Source: Henriciella sp. AS95
Lineage (GTDB): Bacteria > Pseudomonadota > Alphaproteobacteria > Caulobacterales > Hyphomonadaceae
Assembly: GCF_038900055.1 (NCBI RefSeq)
Contig: NZ_JBBMQM010000001.1
Span: 2,914,001 to 2,978,000 of the forward strand
Direction of reading: 5' to 3'
DNA: 64,000 bases
This document shows, in pieces, positions 26,574-34,784 of this stretch (its first letter is position 1; each line of letters begins with the position of its first letter). The notes below the pieces were generated by a model. The model ran no database searches, had not been told where the DNA came from, and saw nothing but the letters and a program-made list of their open reading frames with translations. A program made the translations under genes and the position numbers.

Positions 26574-27335
26574 CTATTGTAGTCCGCCCAGTGCGGCGTG
26601 GATGCGTTCCGCTTTCGCCATGTCAGCGGCAATGTATTCATTGTTCTCGTCGAGCACCGACGCTCTCTGGAGCAGAGCCAAAGCCCCGCTTGAATCTCCG
26701 GAATTGAGAAGCTGCAACGCCTTGAGGCGAAGTGCATTGGCCGCTGCCGCATCCGCGATGGACGTCTTTTTCTCCCGATCCGCCGGAGCTTCGGCGATCT
26801 GCAATGGCACCACGTCGACAGGCTCGGCAACGGCTTCCTCGACATCGCCAGCCGGTACGTCTTCACCTGGAATTTTCATGTCCTGCCCGGCCATCAACCG
26901 GTTCGGCGCTTCAAGCTGATTGTATCGCGACAGCGCGTAAAACATCAGGGAGTCGCCAAGGAATGTCTTGGCCAGGGCAGACGTGGTCTCACCCGGCTGT
27001 ACCGAATGCATGGTGTAAGTTTCGCCGAGCAATTCGACGGGGTCGGCGGTCACCTGTTCGCGAAGCTTCAAGGCAAAGCTGTCTTCAGGATCGGCCTCCA
27101 GCATCGCATCAAGTTCGACCAGGGCCGGCGCTTCCTTGCCCTGGTTCAGCAATTCGATCACGCGCTGGCCGCGTTCCCGTTTCGTTGGTTCAACGACTGG
27201 CTCTTCGACGCTCGCAACCTCGACCTCTGGCTCGGGCACAGTAACAACCGCCGCGGTATCTTCGGCAACCGGACTATGCGTACAGGCGACGCTGAACAGG
27301 GTAACGGCCAAGAGTAATGGAAGTGCTTTTTTCAT
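26574..27335 (-). CDS. Lipoprotein with LysM domain and TPR-like ends
   Basis: ATG 27335 (253 residues) is preferred to the longer frame because it gives a lipoprotein signal (MKKALPLLLAVTLFSVAC, lipobox SVAC) and a four-base overlap with the EAL gene. After an acidic, Glu/Val-rich linker come a TPR-like helix pair (RVIELLNQGKEAPALVELDAMLEADPED), a LysM domain (YTMHSVQPGETTSALAKTFLGDSLMFYALSRYNQL ... AGQDMKIP) that would bind peptidoglycan, and a C-terminal TPR-like repeat (ALRLKALQLLNSGDSSGALALLQRASVLD). It is probably held at the outer membrane and touches the cell wall. Being in the kinase operon, it may supply an envelope signal to the kinase periplasmic domain; that is inference. Confidence 0.85.
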   Translation of the reverse strand: MKKALPLLLAVTLFSVACTHSPVAEDTAAVVTVPEPEVEVASVEEPVVEPTKRERGQRVIELLNQGKEAPALVELDAMLEADPEDSFALKLREQVTADPVELLGETYTMHSVQPGETTSALAKTFLGDSLMFYALSRYNQLEAPNRLMAGQDMKIPGEDVPAGDVEEAVAEPVDVVPLQIAEAPADREKKTSIADAAAANALRLKALQLLNSGDSSGALALLQRASVLDENNEYIAADMAKAERIHAALGGLQ

Positions 27336-28972
27336 GACGAGAGACGTTTTTTCAGGTGTTGGTGCAGGCCTGCGACTGGCGAACACATGCTCGACAGCCA
27401 GGCTTCATCGGTGGACAGATTTTCGAAGGCGAAGGGGTCAACAGGCTTGGCGAAGTAAAAGCCCTGAAAGTGGGTGCATCCCATGGCTGTGAGCGCCCGC
27501 ACTTCTTCGCGGCGCTCAACCCCCTCGGCCAGAACGGTGATGCCAAGCCCTGAGGTCAGCTCGATCAGAGCCTTGCAGATCGCCTGGCTGGACTGGTTCC
27601 TGTCGACCTCGGTGACAAATTCGCGGTCGATCTTGAGCTTGTTGAAGGGCAGGTTCTTCAGATAGCTGAGACTGGAATACCCGCTCCCAAAGTCGTCGAT
27701 TGACAGGTTGAGTCCTGCGTCCCTGAGGCTTGTGAACAGTTTCAACGTGCGGGCAGCATCTTCCATCGCAGCCGTTTCCGTCAGCTCCAGCTCCACACTG
27801 GAGGGGGCCAGGCCATGGTTCTGGACGGTGCGAATGATAATCCGGCCAAGATCGACATTTTCCAGCTGCCGGGCAGACAGGTTGACGGCCATCCTGAAGT
27901 CGGTCCATCCCGCGCCGCGCCAGTCCCGTAGCTGCCGGCAAGCGGTGTTCAGCACCCACAGGCCGACATCATGCATCAGGCCGGTTTCTTCGAGCAGCGG
28001 CACGAATTCGGCTGGGGACACCACGCCAAACTGCGGATGATTCCATCGCAGCAAGGCTTCAGCGCCCACGATGCGCGCCTGCGATGTGTCGACAAGCGGC
28101 TGGTAGCGAAGTTTCAGCTCGCCATTGTCGATCGCGCGCGCCAGATCCTGCTGCAGCGTGAAACGACGGCGCTCTTCCTGCCTGAAGCTGCCCGTATCGG
28201 TTGCAGCGGCCGGCGTAGCAGCGCCAAAGCGCACGAGAGAGGCGAGCGCGCGGCTGATCATTTCTGCCGGCGTCTCTGGCGGCTGGGAGGAGACCACCGA
28301 AGCAATCTTGAGCTCCGGCTCGACGAGCGTGTCAGGCCCGGAAAACTGCTGCGTCAGGGCGTAGCTCAGCGCGCGAAGTTCTGACTTCGCCTCGTCCACG
28401 CTTCCATGGCCACCAAACCAGATGGCGAAACAGTTGCGCTCAATGCGGGCAAGGCTTCTCGACTTTGACAGCGCCTGCTGAAGCCTGGCATCGAACTCGT
28501 CCAGAAACATGTCTGCCAGCGCCACATTGATCGCGGCCATCCGGTCGTAATTTGCAATGCGAATGATCGCCAGGAGCTTTGGCGGCATGTCAGGATGCAA
28601 TTCTTCGCTGAGCAACGAGACCAGTCGCTTCATGCCAGAGAACTCGGATCGGTCCCCGGCCTCATTATCCGCCGCCCGCGCGTGTCGATGAACGTCGAAC
28701 AAGCCAAAGAGTTTTTTGGAGGATGCCTGCCCCTTTGGCCAGGCCAGCGCCGTTGTCAGCCCTGCCACCAGCGCGCTAAGCACCAGGCTGACCACGATCA
28801 GGTACGGACCCGTCATCGCCAGGGTGAGAAGCCCCAGCACGCCGAAGACAGCGCCGAACGCAACACAGCCGAATAGCAATTCGGGCGTCCGGCGTTTGAC
28901 ACGACTGTCAGTATCAGGATTTCTTGCAGGCACGCGACGACTTCCAAAACCTCGTCTGCCTGCCTTAACCAA
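27332..28972 (-). CDS. EAL-domain cyclic-di-GMP phosphodiesterase with degenerate GGDEF region
   Basis: The frame starts at TTG 28972 (546 residues; a GTG at codon 15 is an alternative). Two membrane helices lie at about 31-54 and 57-78. A GGDEF-like domain (about 110-250) keeps the fold (LLAIIRIANYDRM, LARIERNCFAIWFGG) but the signature is FGGHGS instead of GGDEF, so it cannot be a cyclase. The EAL domain (about 268-520) is intact: EALLRW (305-310), NLSARQL, ELTETAAMED, DDFGSGYSSLSYLK, KIDREFV, AEGVE and QGFYFAKP. It should hydrolyse c-di-GMP. It is the first gene of the kinase/FHA/phosphatase operon and overlaps the LysM gene by four bases, so c-di-GMP turnover and protein phosphorylation are made together. 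Confidence 0.92.
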   Translation of the reverse strand: MVKAGRRGFGSRRVPARNPDTDSRVKRRTPELLFGCVAFGAVFGVLGLLTLAMTGPYLIVVSLVLSALVAGLTTALAWPKGQASSKKLFGLFDVHRHARAADNEAGDRSEFSGMKRLVSLLSEELHPDMPPKLLAIIRIANYDRMAAINVALADMFLDEFDARLQQALSKSRSLARIERNCFAIWFGGHGSVDEAKSELRALSYALTQQFSGPDTLVEPELKIASVVSSQPPETPAEMISRALASLVRFGAATPAAATDTGSFRQEERRRFTLQQDLARAIDNGELKLRYQPLVDTSQARIVGAEALLRWNHPQFGVVSPAEFVPLLEETGLMHDVGLWVLNTACRQLRDWRGAGWTDFRMAVNLSARQLENVDLGRIIIRTVQNHGLAPSSVELELTETAAMEDAARTLKLFTSLRDAGLNLSIDDFGSGYSSLSYLKNLPFNKLKIDREFVTEVDRNQSSQAICKALIELTSGLGITVLAEGVERREEVRALTAMGCTHFQGFYFAKPVDPFAFENLSTDEAWLSSMCSPVAGLHQHLKKRLSS

Positions 28973-29303
28973 CCCCCGTCAATTATCGCTTAAGGATTGC
29001 TGTCAATCTCAATGATAGCATTAACACATTCTGCAATAACCAATACAGATGGGCACTGGTCGACCCGCGACCGGCGCTCAGAACTTGCCAAAGATAGGCG
29101 TCATCCTCTCGCGAGTTTTCCCGGCCCCATTTCACCCGCAGCGGTACATAACTGGCCCAAGCAGCCATGCGAAAGCGGGGCTCCAGCGCAGAGGAGACGT
29201 GGGGAGCGCAAGGACCGGCAAAAGCCCATCTTTTCATTTCCCGCTTGAGCCGCACGGTGCCATGCCGGTAACACTCATAACAAAAATAATGGGAGGAATA
29301 ATC
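28973..29303. promoter_or_regulatory. Divergent intergenic region between signalling operon and symporter genes
   Basis: This 331-base stretch separates the minus-strand EAL operon from the plus-strand symporter pair and must hold both promoters. The part nearest the EAL start is AT-rich (28985-29045). I see no clear operator, hairpin or gene. Long open frames crossing it (for example from 29049) are upstream extensions of the symporter small subunit without a ribosome site. Confidence 0.35.
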
Positions 29304-29579
29304 ATGTCAGAAGACGGTGAACGGGCTGAACGACACAGGAAATACTGGGCAGCGTCCGTGCGACTCGTCCTTATTCTTCTCTCCATCTGGTTCGCCGTCT
29401 CCTACGGTGCCGGCATATTGTTTCGGGACGTGCTCGACCAGGTCTCCATCGGCGGGGCGCCCCTCGGCTTCTGGTTCGCCCAGCAAGGCGCAATCTACGT
29501 CTTCGTCGCGCTCATCTTCTATTACTGCCACGCCATGAACCGGCTCGGTAAGAAGTATGGCGTCGAGGAGGACAAGTAA
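29304..29579 (+). CDS. DUF4212 small subunit of sodium:solute symporter
   Basis: ATG 29304 (91 residues) follows GGGAGGA at 29291-29297. The protein (SEDGERAERHRKYWAASVRLVLILLSIWFAVSYGAGILF ... FWFAQQGAIYVFVALIFYYCHAMNRLGKKYGVEEDK) has two membrane helices and the HRxYWxxxxR and FWxAQQGxIxxFVxLIFxYxxxMNxLDxxYG pattern of the DUF4212 family, which always pairs with a VC_2705-type sodium:solute symporter. Its stop overlaps the next start (TAATG). It is probably an accessory subunit of that carrier in the inner membrane. Confidence 0.93.
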   Translation: MSEDGERAERHRKYWAASVRLVLILLSIWFAVSYGAGILFRDVLDQVSIGGAPLGFWFAQQGAIYVFVALIFYYCHAMNRLGKKYGVEEDK

Positions 29580-31363
29580 TGGATCAGGCCTTCTGGACAT
29601 ACCTTTTCGTTATCCTGAGCTTTGGCACCTATATCGGCATCGCCATCTGGGCCCGCGCCGGGTCCACGGATGATTTTTACGTGGCCGGACATGACGTCCA
29701 CCCCACCATCAATGGCATGGCGACCGCCGCTGACTGGATGTCTGCAGCGAGCTTCCTTTCGATGGCAGGTCTTATCGCCGCGCTCGGTTATGGCGGCTCT
29801 GTCTACCTCATGGGCTGGACCGGCGGCTTCGTCCTGCTGGCCCTGTTGCTCGCGCCTTATCTGCGTGAGTTCGGCAAGTTCACCGTGCCCGATTTCGTCG
29901 GTGACCGTTACTATTCGCAGGCCGCGCGCGTGATCGCGGTGATCTGCGCGCTGTTTGTCTCCTTCACCTATATTGCGGGCCAGATGTCCGGGGTCGGCAT
30001 CGCCTTTTCCCGCTTTCTGGGCGTGGAGTTCAACACCGGCATTTTCGTCGGCATGGCCATCGTTTTCATTTACGCCGTGCTCGGCGGAATGAAGGGCGTC
30101 ACCTACACGCAGGTCGCGCAATATTGCGTTCTGATTTTCGCCTACACCGTTCCCGCAATCTTCATTTCATTGATGCTGACCGGCATGCCGTTGCCGCAAC
30201 TGGGCTTTGTCGCGAACATGAAGGGCGAAGACATCTCCATGCTCGAAAAGCTGAACGAGACGGTCACCGCGCTTGGCTTCACCGAATACACATCGACAAC
30301 CAAATCCATGGTGGATGTCTTCGCGATCACTGGCGCATTGATGTTCGGCACGGCCGGCCTTCCGCATGTCATCGTGCGCTTTTTCACCGTGAAGAACGCC
30401 CGCGCAGCCCGCTATTCGGCGGGATGGGCTCTGGTCTTCATCGCCTTGCTCTACACGACCGCCCCCGCCGTCGGCGCCTTCGCCCGGTACAACATCATCG
30501 ATACAGTCAACGACGCTGAATACGTCGAAGGCACCGAATACGCCGACGCCGTCGAGCGCATCGAAGCGGATGGCGGCAAAGCCGTCCCCGTCTGGTTCAA
30601 GAGGTGGGAAACGACCGGCCTGGTGAGCTTCGAGGACAAGAACAATGACGGCAAGATGCAGATACGCGGCCCGAATGCCCCGGACGGCCTTGCCAATGAA
30701 GTGGACGCCAGCAACGACATCTCGGTGCTCGCCAGCCCGGAAATGGCGCGCCTGCCGGGATGGGTGATCGGCCTGATGGTCGCGGGCGGCCTCGCCGCAG
30801 CCCTGTCGACCGCCGCTGGCCTGTTGATGGTGATCTCATCGGCGATCAGTCACGACCTTTGCCGGCGCACCCTGTTCAAGAACATGTCCGACACAACCGA
30901 GCTGCGGATTGCGCGGGTGTCTGCCGCAGGCGCCGTCATGGCCGCAGGCCTGATGGGCATCTACTCCTCCAAACTCGCTTTTGTGGCGCAGGTCGTCGCC
31001 TTTGCCTTCGGTCTGGCCGCCGCATCTCTGTTCCCGGTCATCCTGCTCGGCATCTTCTGGAAGCGGTTCAACAAGGAAGGCGCGATTGCCAGCATGCTGG
31101 TGGGGCTCGTCTCCACCTTCTCATACATCGTGCACTTCAAGTTCGTGGACACTGACCCAACGCATTGGTGGTTCGGCGTCAGTCCGGAAGGCATCGGCTT
31201 CATCTTCATGTTCCTGTCGCTGGCTGTCGGGGTCGTCGTTGCCTTGCTGACCAAATCTCCGCCGCAGGACATTCAGGACCTGGTTGAGGATATCCGCGTG
31301 CCCGGCACCCGAACCGCGCATGGGGTCGCTGATGAGGGCATGGGCCCCGTGCCGGCAGAGTGA
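29579..31363 (+). CDS. Sodium:solute symporter large subunit (VC_2705/ActP-like)
   Basis: The 594-residue protein is a member of the SSS family with about 13 membrane helices. Typical signatures are DDFYVAGHDVHPTINGMATAADWMSAASFLSMAG (about 29-62), GWTGGFVLLALLLAPYLREFGKFTVPDFVGDRYYS (about 80-114) and the sodium-site region GLAAALSTAAGLLMVISSAISHDL. It carries an inserted hydrophilic loop of about 80 residues (about 315-390) with EDKNNDGKMQIRGPNAPDG, as in VC_2705-type carriers that partner DUF4212. Relatives move acetate, short carboxylates or related organic acids with sodium; the substrate here is not clear from sequence. It forms a two-gene unit with the small subunit. Confidence 0.93.
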   Translation: MDQAFWTYLFVILSFGTYIGIAIWARAGSTDDFYVAGHDVHPTINGMATAADWMSAASFLSMAGLIAALGYGGSVYLMGWTGGFVLLALLLAPYLREFGKFTVPDFVGDRYYSQAARVIAVICALFVSFTYIAGQMSGVGIAFSRFLGVEFNTGIFVGMAIVFIYAVLGGMKGVTYTQVAQYCVLIFAYTVPAIFISLMLTGMPLPQLGFVANMKGEDISMLEKLNETVTALGFTEYTSTTKSMVDVFAITGALMFGTAGLPHVIVRFFTVKNARAARYSAGWALVFIALLYTTAPAVGAFARYNIIDTVNDAEYVEGTEYADAVERIEADGGKAVPVWFKRWETTGLVSFEDKNNDGKMQIRGPNAPDGLANEVDASNDISVLASPEMARLPGWVIGLMVAGGLAAALSTAAGLLMVISSAISHDLCRRTLFKNMSDTTELRIARVSAAGAVMAAGLMGIYSSKLAFVAQVVAFAFGLAAASLFPVILLGIFWKRFNKEGAIASMLVGLVSTFSYIVHFKFVDTDPTHWWFGVSPEGIGFIFMFLSLAVGVVVALLTKSPPQDIQDLVEDIRVPGTRTAHGVADEGMGPVPAE

Positions 31364-31416
31364 TGCCAGCAACTTTGTTGGTGACCCGTTAGAGCTTGAA
31401 CAATAACGTGCCCGCT

Positions 31417-31992
31417 ATGGACTCAACACTTGGCTCGCCCGATTGGCACGCTCTGAAACCGCATCCGGCAGCACCCTGCCCGGACATTCAGCTCTTGCGG
31501 GCGAGCGCCGTGCTGCACCCCCAGAACCGGCTGCACGTGGCTTTCGAGCTTGGCGGTAACATGCCATCGCTGCACTGGCCGCATCTTCGCCCCCAGGCAT
31601 TCGTCGACGGCCTCTGGCAAACGACCTGTTTCGAGCTTTTCATCGGAAGCGATAACTCCCCAGCGTACTTGGAATTCAACTTTTCGCCGTCACAGGAATG
31701 GTGCGCTTACCGCTTCGAAGACTACAGATCCGGGCGCACCGAGATCCGCGACATCGACGTCTCACGCTGCGAGCTGCGCCGCCAATCTGACGCGGCATTC
31801 CTCACGGTCGCCTTCACGCTGCCAGCCAGCATGAGCCTCGATCCTGAGCATGCCCGCCTGGGCCTGACAGCCGTGATTGAAAGCCGCTCAGGCCAGATCA
31901 GCTACTGGGCGCTTGCCCATCCATCCGAACGCCCCGATTTTCACCACAAAGACGGGTTTCAACAGCGCCTGCGGCGTGGAGAGGACATCTAG
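31417..31992 (+). CDS. DOMON-like domain protein
   Basis: The first ATG in frame is 31417 (191 residues); TTG 31396 and GTG 31408 are possible earlier starts, and none has a good ribosome site. The sequence (LRASAVLHPQNRLHVAFELGG, DGLWQTTCFELFIGSDNSPAYLEFNFSPSQEWCAYRFEDYR, GLTAVIESRSGQISYWALAHPSERPDFHHKDGF) has the beta-sandwich pattern of the DOMON-like proteins that bind sugars or haem. No signal peptide is visible, so it is probably cytoplasmic. It ends directly before the DUF1343 gene, whose ribosome site lies inside its last codons; this pair is a recurring arrangement and suggests a joint role in amino-sugar or cell-wall metabolism. Confidence 0.8.
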   Translation: MDSTLGSPDWHALKPHPAAPCPDIQLLRASAVLHPQNRLHVAFELGGNMPSLHWPHLRPQAFVDGLWQTTCFELFIGSDNSPAYLEFNFSPSQEWCAYRFEDYRSGRTEIRDIDVSRCELRRQSDAAFLTVAFTLPASMSLDPEHARLGLTAVIESRSGQISYWALAHPSERPDFHHKDGFQQRLRRGEDI

Positions 31993-33207
31993 ATGGTCAT
32001 GTTCGGTTTGGATCGGCTGGTGCACGATGAGAGCCTTCGCAAAGCGCTTCACGGCAAGCGCGTTGCCCTGCTGGCCCATCCGGCCTCGGTCACGCATGAC
32101 CTCAAACACGGTCTCGACGTCCTCGCCGGGCTGGACGGCATCAACCTCACCGCCGCTTTCGGCCCCCAGCATGGCCTGAAGGGCGACAAGCAGGACAATA
32201 TGGTGGAGACGGAAGACTTCATCGACCCGCTCTACAATATCCCGGTCTTCAGCCTTTACGGCGAAGTGCGCCGCCCTACCGGTCAGATGATGACGACCTT
32301 CGACGTCATCCTCATTGACCTGCAGGATCTTGGCTGCCGCATCTATACCTTCGTCACGACGCTGCTCTACGTGCTCGAAGCGGCCGCCCAGCATGGCAAA
32401 GCCGTCTGGGTGCTCGACCGGCCAAACCCGGCGGGCCGCCCCGTTGAGGGCTCGATCCTGAAGCCCGGCTGGGAGAGCTTTGTCGGCGCCGGACCAATGC
32501 CGATGCGCCACGGCATGACGCTCGGTGAGCTCGGCCACTGGTTCATCGACCATAACAAGCTGGACGTCGATTACCGCGTCATCGAGATGACCGGCTGGAA
32601 GCCACACGAAGCACCCGGCTATGGCTGGCCGCAGCTCGAACGCGCCTGGGTCAATCCCAGCCCGAACGCCCCGACCGTCAACATGGCGCGCGCCTATGCC
32701 GGCACGGTGATGATCGAGGGCACCACCCTGTCAGAAGCGCGCGGCACGACACGGGCTTTGGAAATCATGGGCGCGCCGGACATTGATGCAAAACAGGTCC
32801 TGGGCCTCATGCACGACATCGCGCCGCACTGGCTCGAGGGCTGCCGCCTGCGCGAATGCTGGTTCGAGCCGACCTTTCACAAACACCAGCACCAGCTTTG
32901 CCACGGCTTCCAGATCCATGCCGATGACCCGGCCTATGATCACAGCGCCTTCAAGCCCTGGCGCATCGTGCTGCTCGCGCTTCACGCCATCCGCAAGCTC
33001 TATCCCGGCTACGATATCTGGCGCGATTTCCCCTATGAATACGAGAATGACAAACTCGCCTTCGACGTCATCAATGGCGGCGACGCTATCCGCAAATGGG
33101 TGGATGACCCGTCAGCCAAACCAGGCGATTTCGATGCCATGGTCGAGCCGGACGAGCAGGAATGGCGCGAGGTTCAGCGCAAATTCAGTCTCTATGACAA
33201 GGCCTGA
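31993..33207 (+). CDS. DUF1343 protein, NamZ-type exo-muramidase family (GH171)
   Basis: ATG 31993 follows the stop of the DOMON gene immediately, with GAGAGGA as ribosome site. The 404-residue protein has the DUF1343 hallmarks: GKRVALLAHPASV, FGPQHGLKGDKQDNM, IPVFSLYGEVRRPT, DVILIDLQDLGCRIYTFVTT, WVLDRPNPAGRPVEGS and RHGMTLGELGHW in the N-terminal half, then the C-terminal domain with TRALEIMGAPDID, CRLRECWFEPTFHKH and CHGFQIH. Characterised members (NamZ) release N-acetylmuramic acid from peptidoglycan fragments. No signal peptide is seen, unlike secreted NamZ, so this copy may work in the cytoplasm on recycled muropeptides. The upstream symporter could belong to the same unit but a promoter may separate them. 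Confidence 0.88.
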   Translation: MVMFGLDRLVHDESLRKALHGKRVALLAHPASVTHDLKHGLDVLAGLDGINLTAAFGPQHGLKGDKQDNMVETEDFIDPLYNIPVFSLYGEVRRPTGQMMTTFDVILIDLQDLGCRIYTFVTTLLYVLEAAAQHGKAVWVLDRPNPAGRPVEGSILKPGWESFVGAGPMPMRHGMTLGELGHWFIDHNKLDVDYRVIEMTGWKPHEAPGYGWPQLERAWVNPSPNAPTVNMARAYAGTVMIEGTTLSEARGTTRALEIMGAPDIDAKQVLGLMHDIAPHWLEGCRLRECWFEPTFHKHQHQLCHGFQIHADDPAYDHSAFKPWRIVLLALHAIRKLYPGYDIWRDFPYEYENDKLAFDVINGGDAIRKWVDDPSAKPGDFDAMVEPDEQEWREVQRKFSLYDKA

Positions 33208-33239
33208 GCGAGCCCCGATGTCCCGCACCCGCCAGCGCT

Positions 33240-34784
33240 TCAATCGATCGAGGCCTGTACGCGGTCCAGCACAGCACGGTTGGTCTCGAGCTGCGACAGG
33301 CCACGCGCCAGCAGCCGGTCAATCTGCGCGCGCCGCTCATCATCGACGCGTTTTTCTTTTTGTGTCAGCCCATTGCGGTCCGGCGCGGTGCGATAGCCCA
33401 TTCCGTACAGGACATATTGATAGCTCGCGGCGGGAAAGATCTCGTCCTTGTGGTCAAAGTCTTCCGTCCACGGCGGCTGATGTTCCCACAGGCCCAAATC
33501 TTCGCGCAAGCGGTTCGACAGTGTAGCCGGGTCGCGATTGTCGACCCAGAATGGCTCGGATCGTTGAGACAGCACATAGTGGAGTTTCAGGAAGTCGACG
33601 ATGCGCTCCCAATGATGCGTGAACGTCCTGTTGAAGCGTTTCGCAACCACGTCCATCGCGGCGCGCGTCGCCGGCAGCTGCGCCGCGATCATCTTTGCCG
33701 ACATCTCGATCATCACAATCGCCGACGCTTCCAATGGCTCGACAAAGCCGGCCGACAAACCGATCGCTACGCAATTACGGTCCCAGAACTTTTCTCTGTA
33801 TCCGGACGTAATATCAAGTTTTCGAACAGAAAATTCTGCGAGCTGCGCCTCGCTCATGCCAAGATATGTACGAAGCGCCTCACGCGCCTGCTCTTCATCC
33901 GTATACCGACTTGAATAGACATGCCCGACACCGCGCCGGTTCGACAGTCCAATATCCCATATCCAGCCGGCCGCCTGCGCCGTGGACACAGTTTGCGAGC
34001 GGACCGGATCACCATCCTCATAAGGCACCTGCACAGCCAGAGCGGTGTCAATAAAGAGCTGGTCCTGCAAAGGCTTCAGCCCGATCCCGCAATGCTGCCC
34101 CAGAAGCAGGGATCGAAACCCCGTACAGTCAATGAACAGGTCCCCGTCCACCTCGCCATAGTGCTGGGTCTTCATCGCACGAATGTCGCCGCTGGGGTCC
34201 GCCAGAATCTCCACCACAGTGTCCGGAATATGCTCAACGCCCAGACTGTTCGTACAATGGGTTCTGATGAAGGCTGAAAACTTCCCCGCATCAAGGTGAT
34301 AGCCATAATTGCTGACCCCCGCGAAATCCGGCGTGATGGCCGTCTTCGGGGCGAGATGCGCCTCGCAGATAAACTCCTGCGGGCAAACGGATTTGGAAAA
34401 TGACGTGTTGGACCCGCCCTGCAACCAGGCGCGCGCGGGGTTCGTCTCGAAGAAGGAAAGCGGCAGCTCGAACGGGTGGTAATAGACATCATCCGCCGCG
34501 CCGCTCACCCATCCCGCAAACATCGAGCCCTGTTTGAAGGAGGCCGAGCACGCACGCAGAAAATCACTTTCGCGCACGCCCATCGCCTTCAGCGTCGCGC
34601 GCATGGTCGGCCAGGTGCCCTCGCCGACACCGATGGTGGGAATGTCAGGCGACTCGATCACGCGCACCTTGATCCGGCCGCTTGCCGCATCGTGCGCCGA
34701 CGCCAATATGCCAGCCGTAATCCAGCCCGCCGTGCCGCCGCCGACAATGGTGATCGTCTGAACGGGTTTCGACGTCGCGCTCAT
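33240..34784 (-). CDS. Flavin-dependent tryptophan-halogenase-family protein, variant motif
   Basis: ATG 34784 (514 residues) gives a four-base overlap with the upstream halogenase gene; the frame to 34805 is not needed. The N terminus has the FAD dinucleotide motif IVGGGTAGW (about 13-21). Lys84 in SFKQGSMF matches the catalytic lysine of PrnA-type halogenases, and Glu352 in FVEPLEASA matches the second catalytic residue. The diagnostic WxWxIP motif is changed to WIWDIG (274-279). The family uses FADH2, oxygen and halide to halogenate aromatic substrates; in sugar-uptake loci such as this one the true function is unknown. It is the last gene of the SapC/cupin/halogenase row, and needs a flavin reductase not seen here. 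Confidence 0.9.
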   Translation of the reverse strand: MSATSKPVQTITIVGGGTAGWITAGILASAHDAASGRIKVRVIESPDIPTIGVGEGTWPTMRATLKAMGVRESDFLRACSASFKQGSMFAGWVSGAADDVYYHPFELPLSFFETNPARAWLQGGSNTSFSKSVCPQEFICEAHLAPKTAITPDFAGVSNYGYHLDAGKFSAFIRTHCTNSLGVEHIPDTVVEILADPSGDIRAMKTQHYGEVDGDLFIDCTGFRSLLLGQHCGIGLKPLQDQLFIDTALAVQVPYEDGDPVRSQTVSTAQAAGWIWDIGLSNRRGVGHVYSSRYTDEEQAREALRTYLGMSEAQLAEFSVRKLDITSGYREKFWDRNCVAIGLSAGFVEPLEASAIVMIEMSAKMIAAQLPATRAAMDVVAKRFNRTFTHHWERIVDFLKLHYVLSQRSEPFWVDNRDPATLSNRLREDLGLWEHQPPWTEDFDHKDEIFPAASYQYVLYGMGYRTAPDRNGLTQKEKRVDDERRAQIDRLLARGLSQLETNRAVLDRVQASID

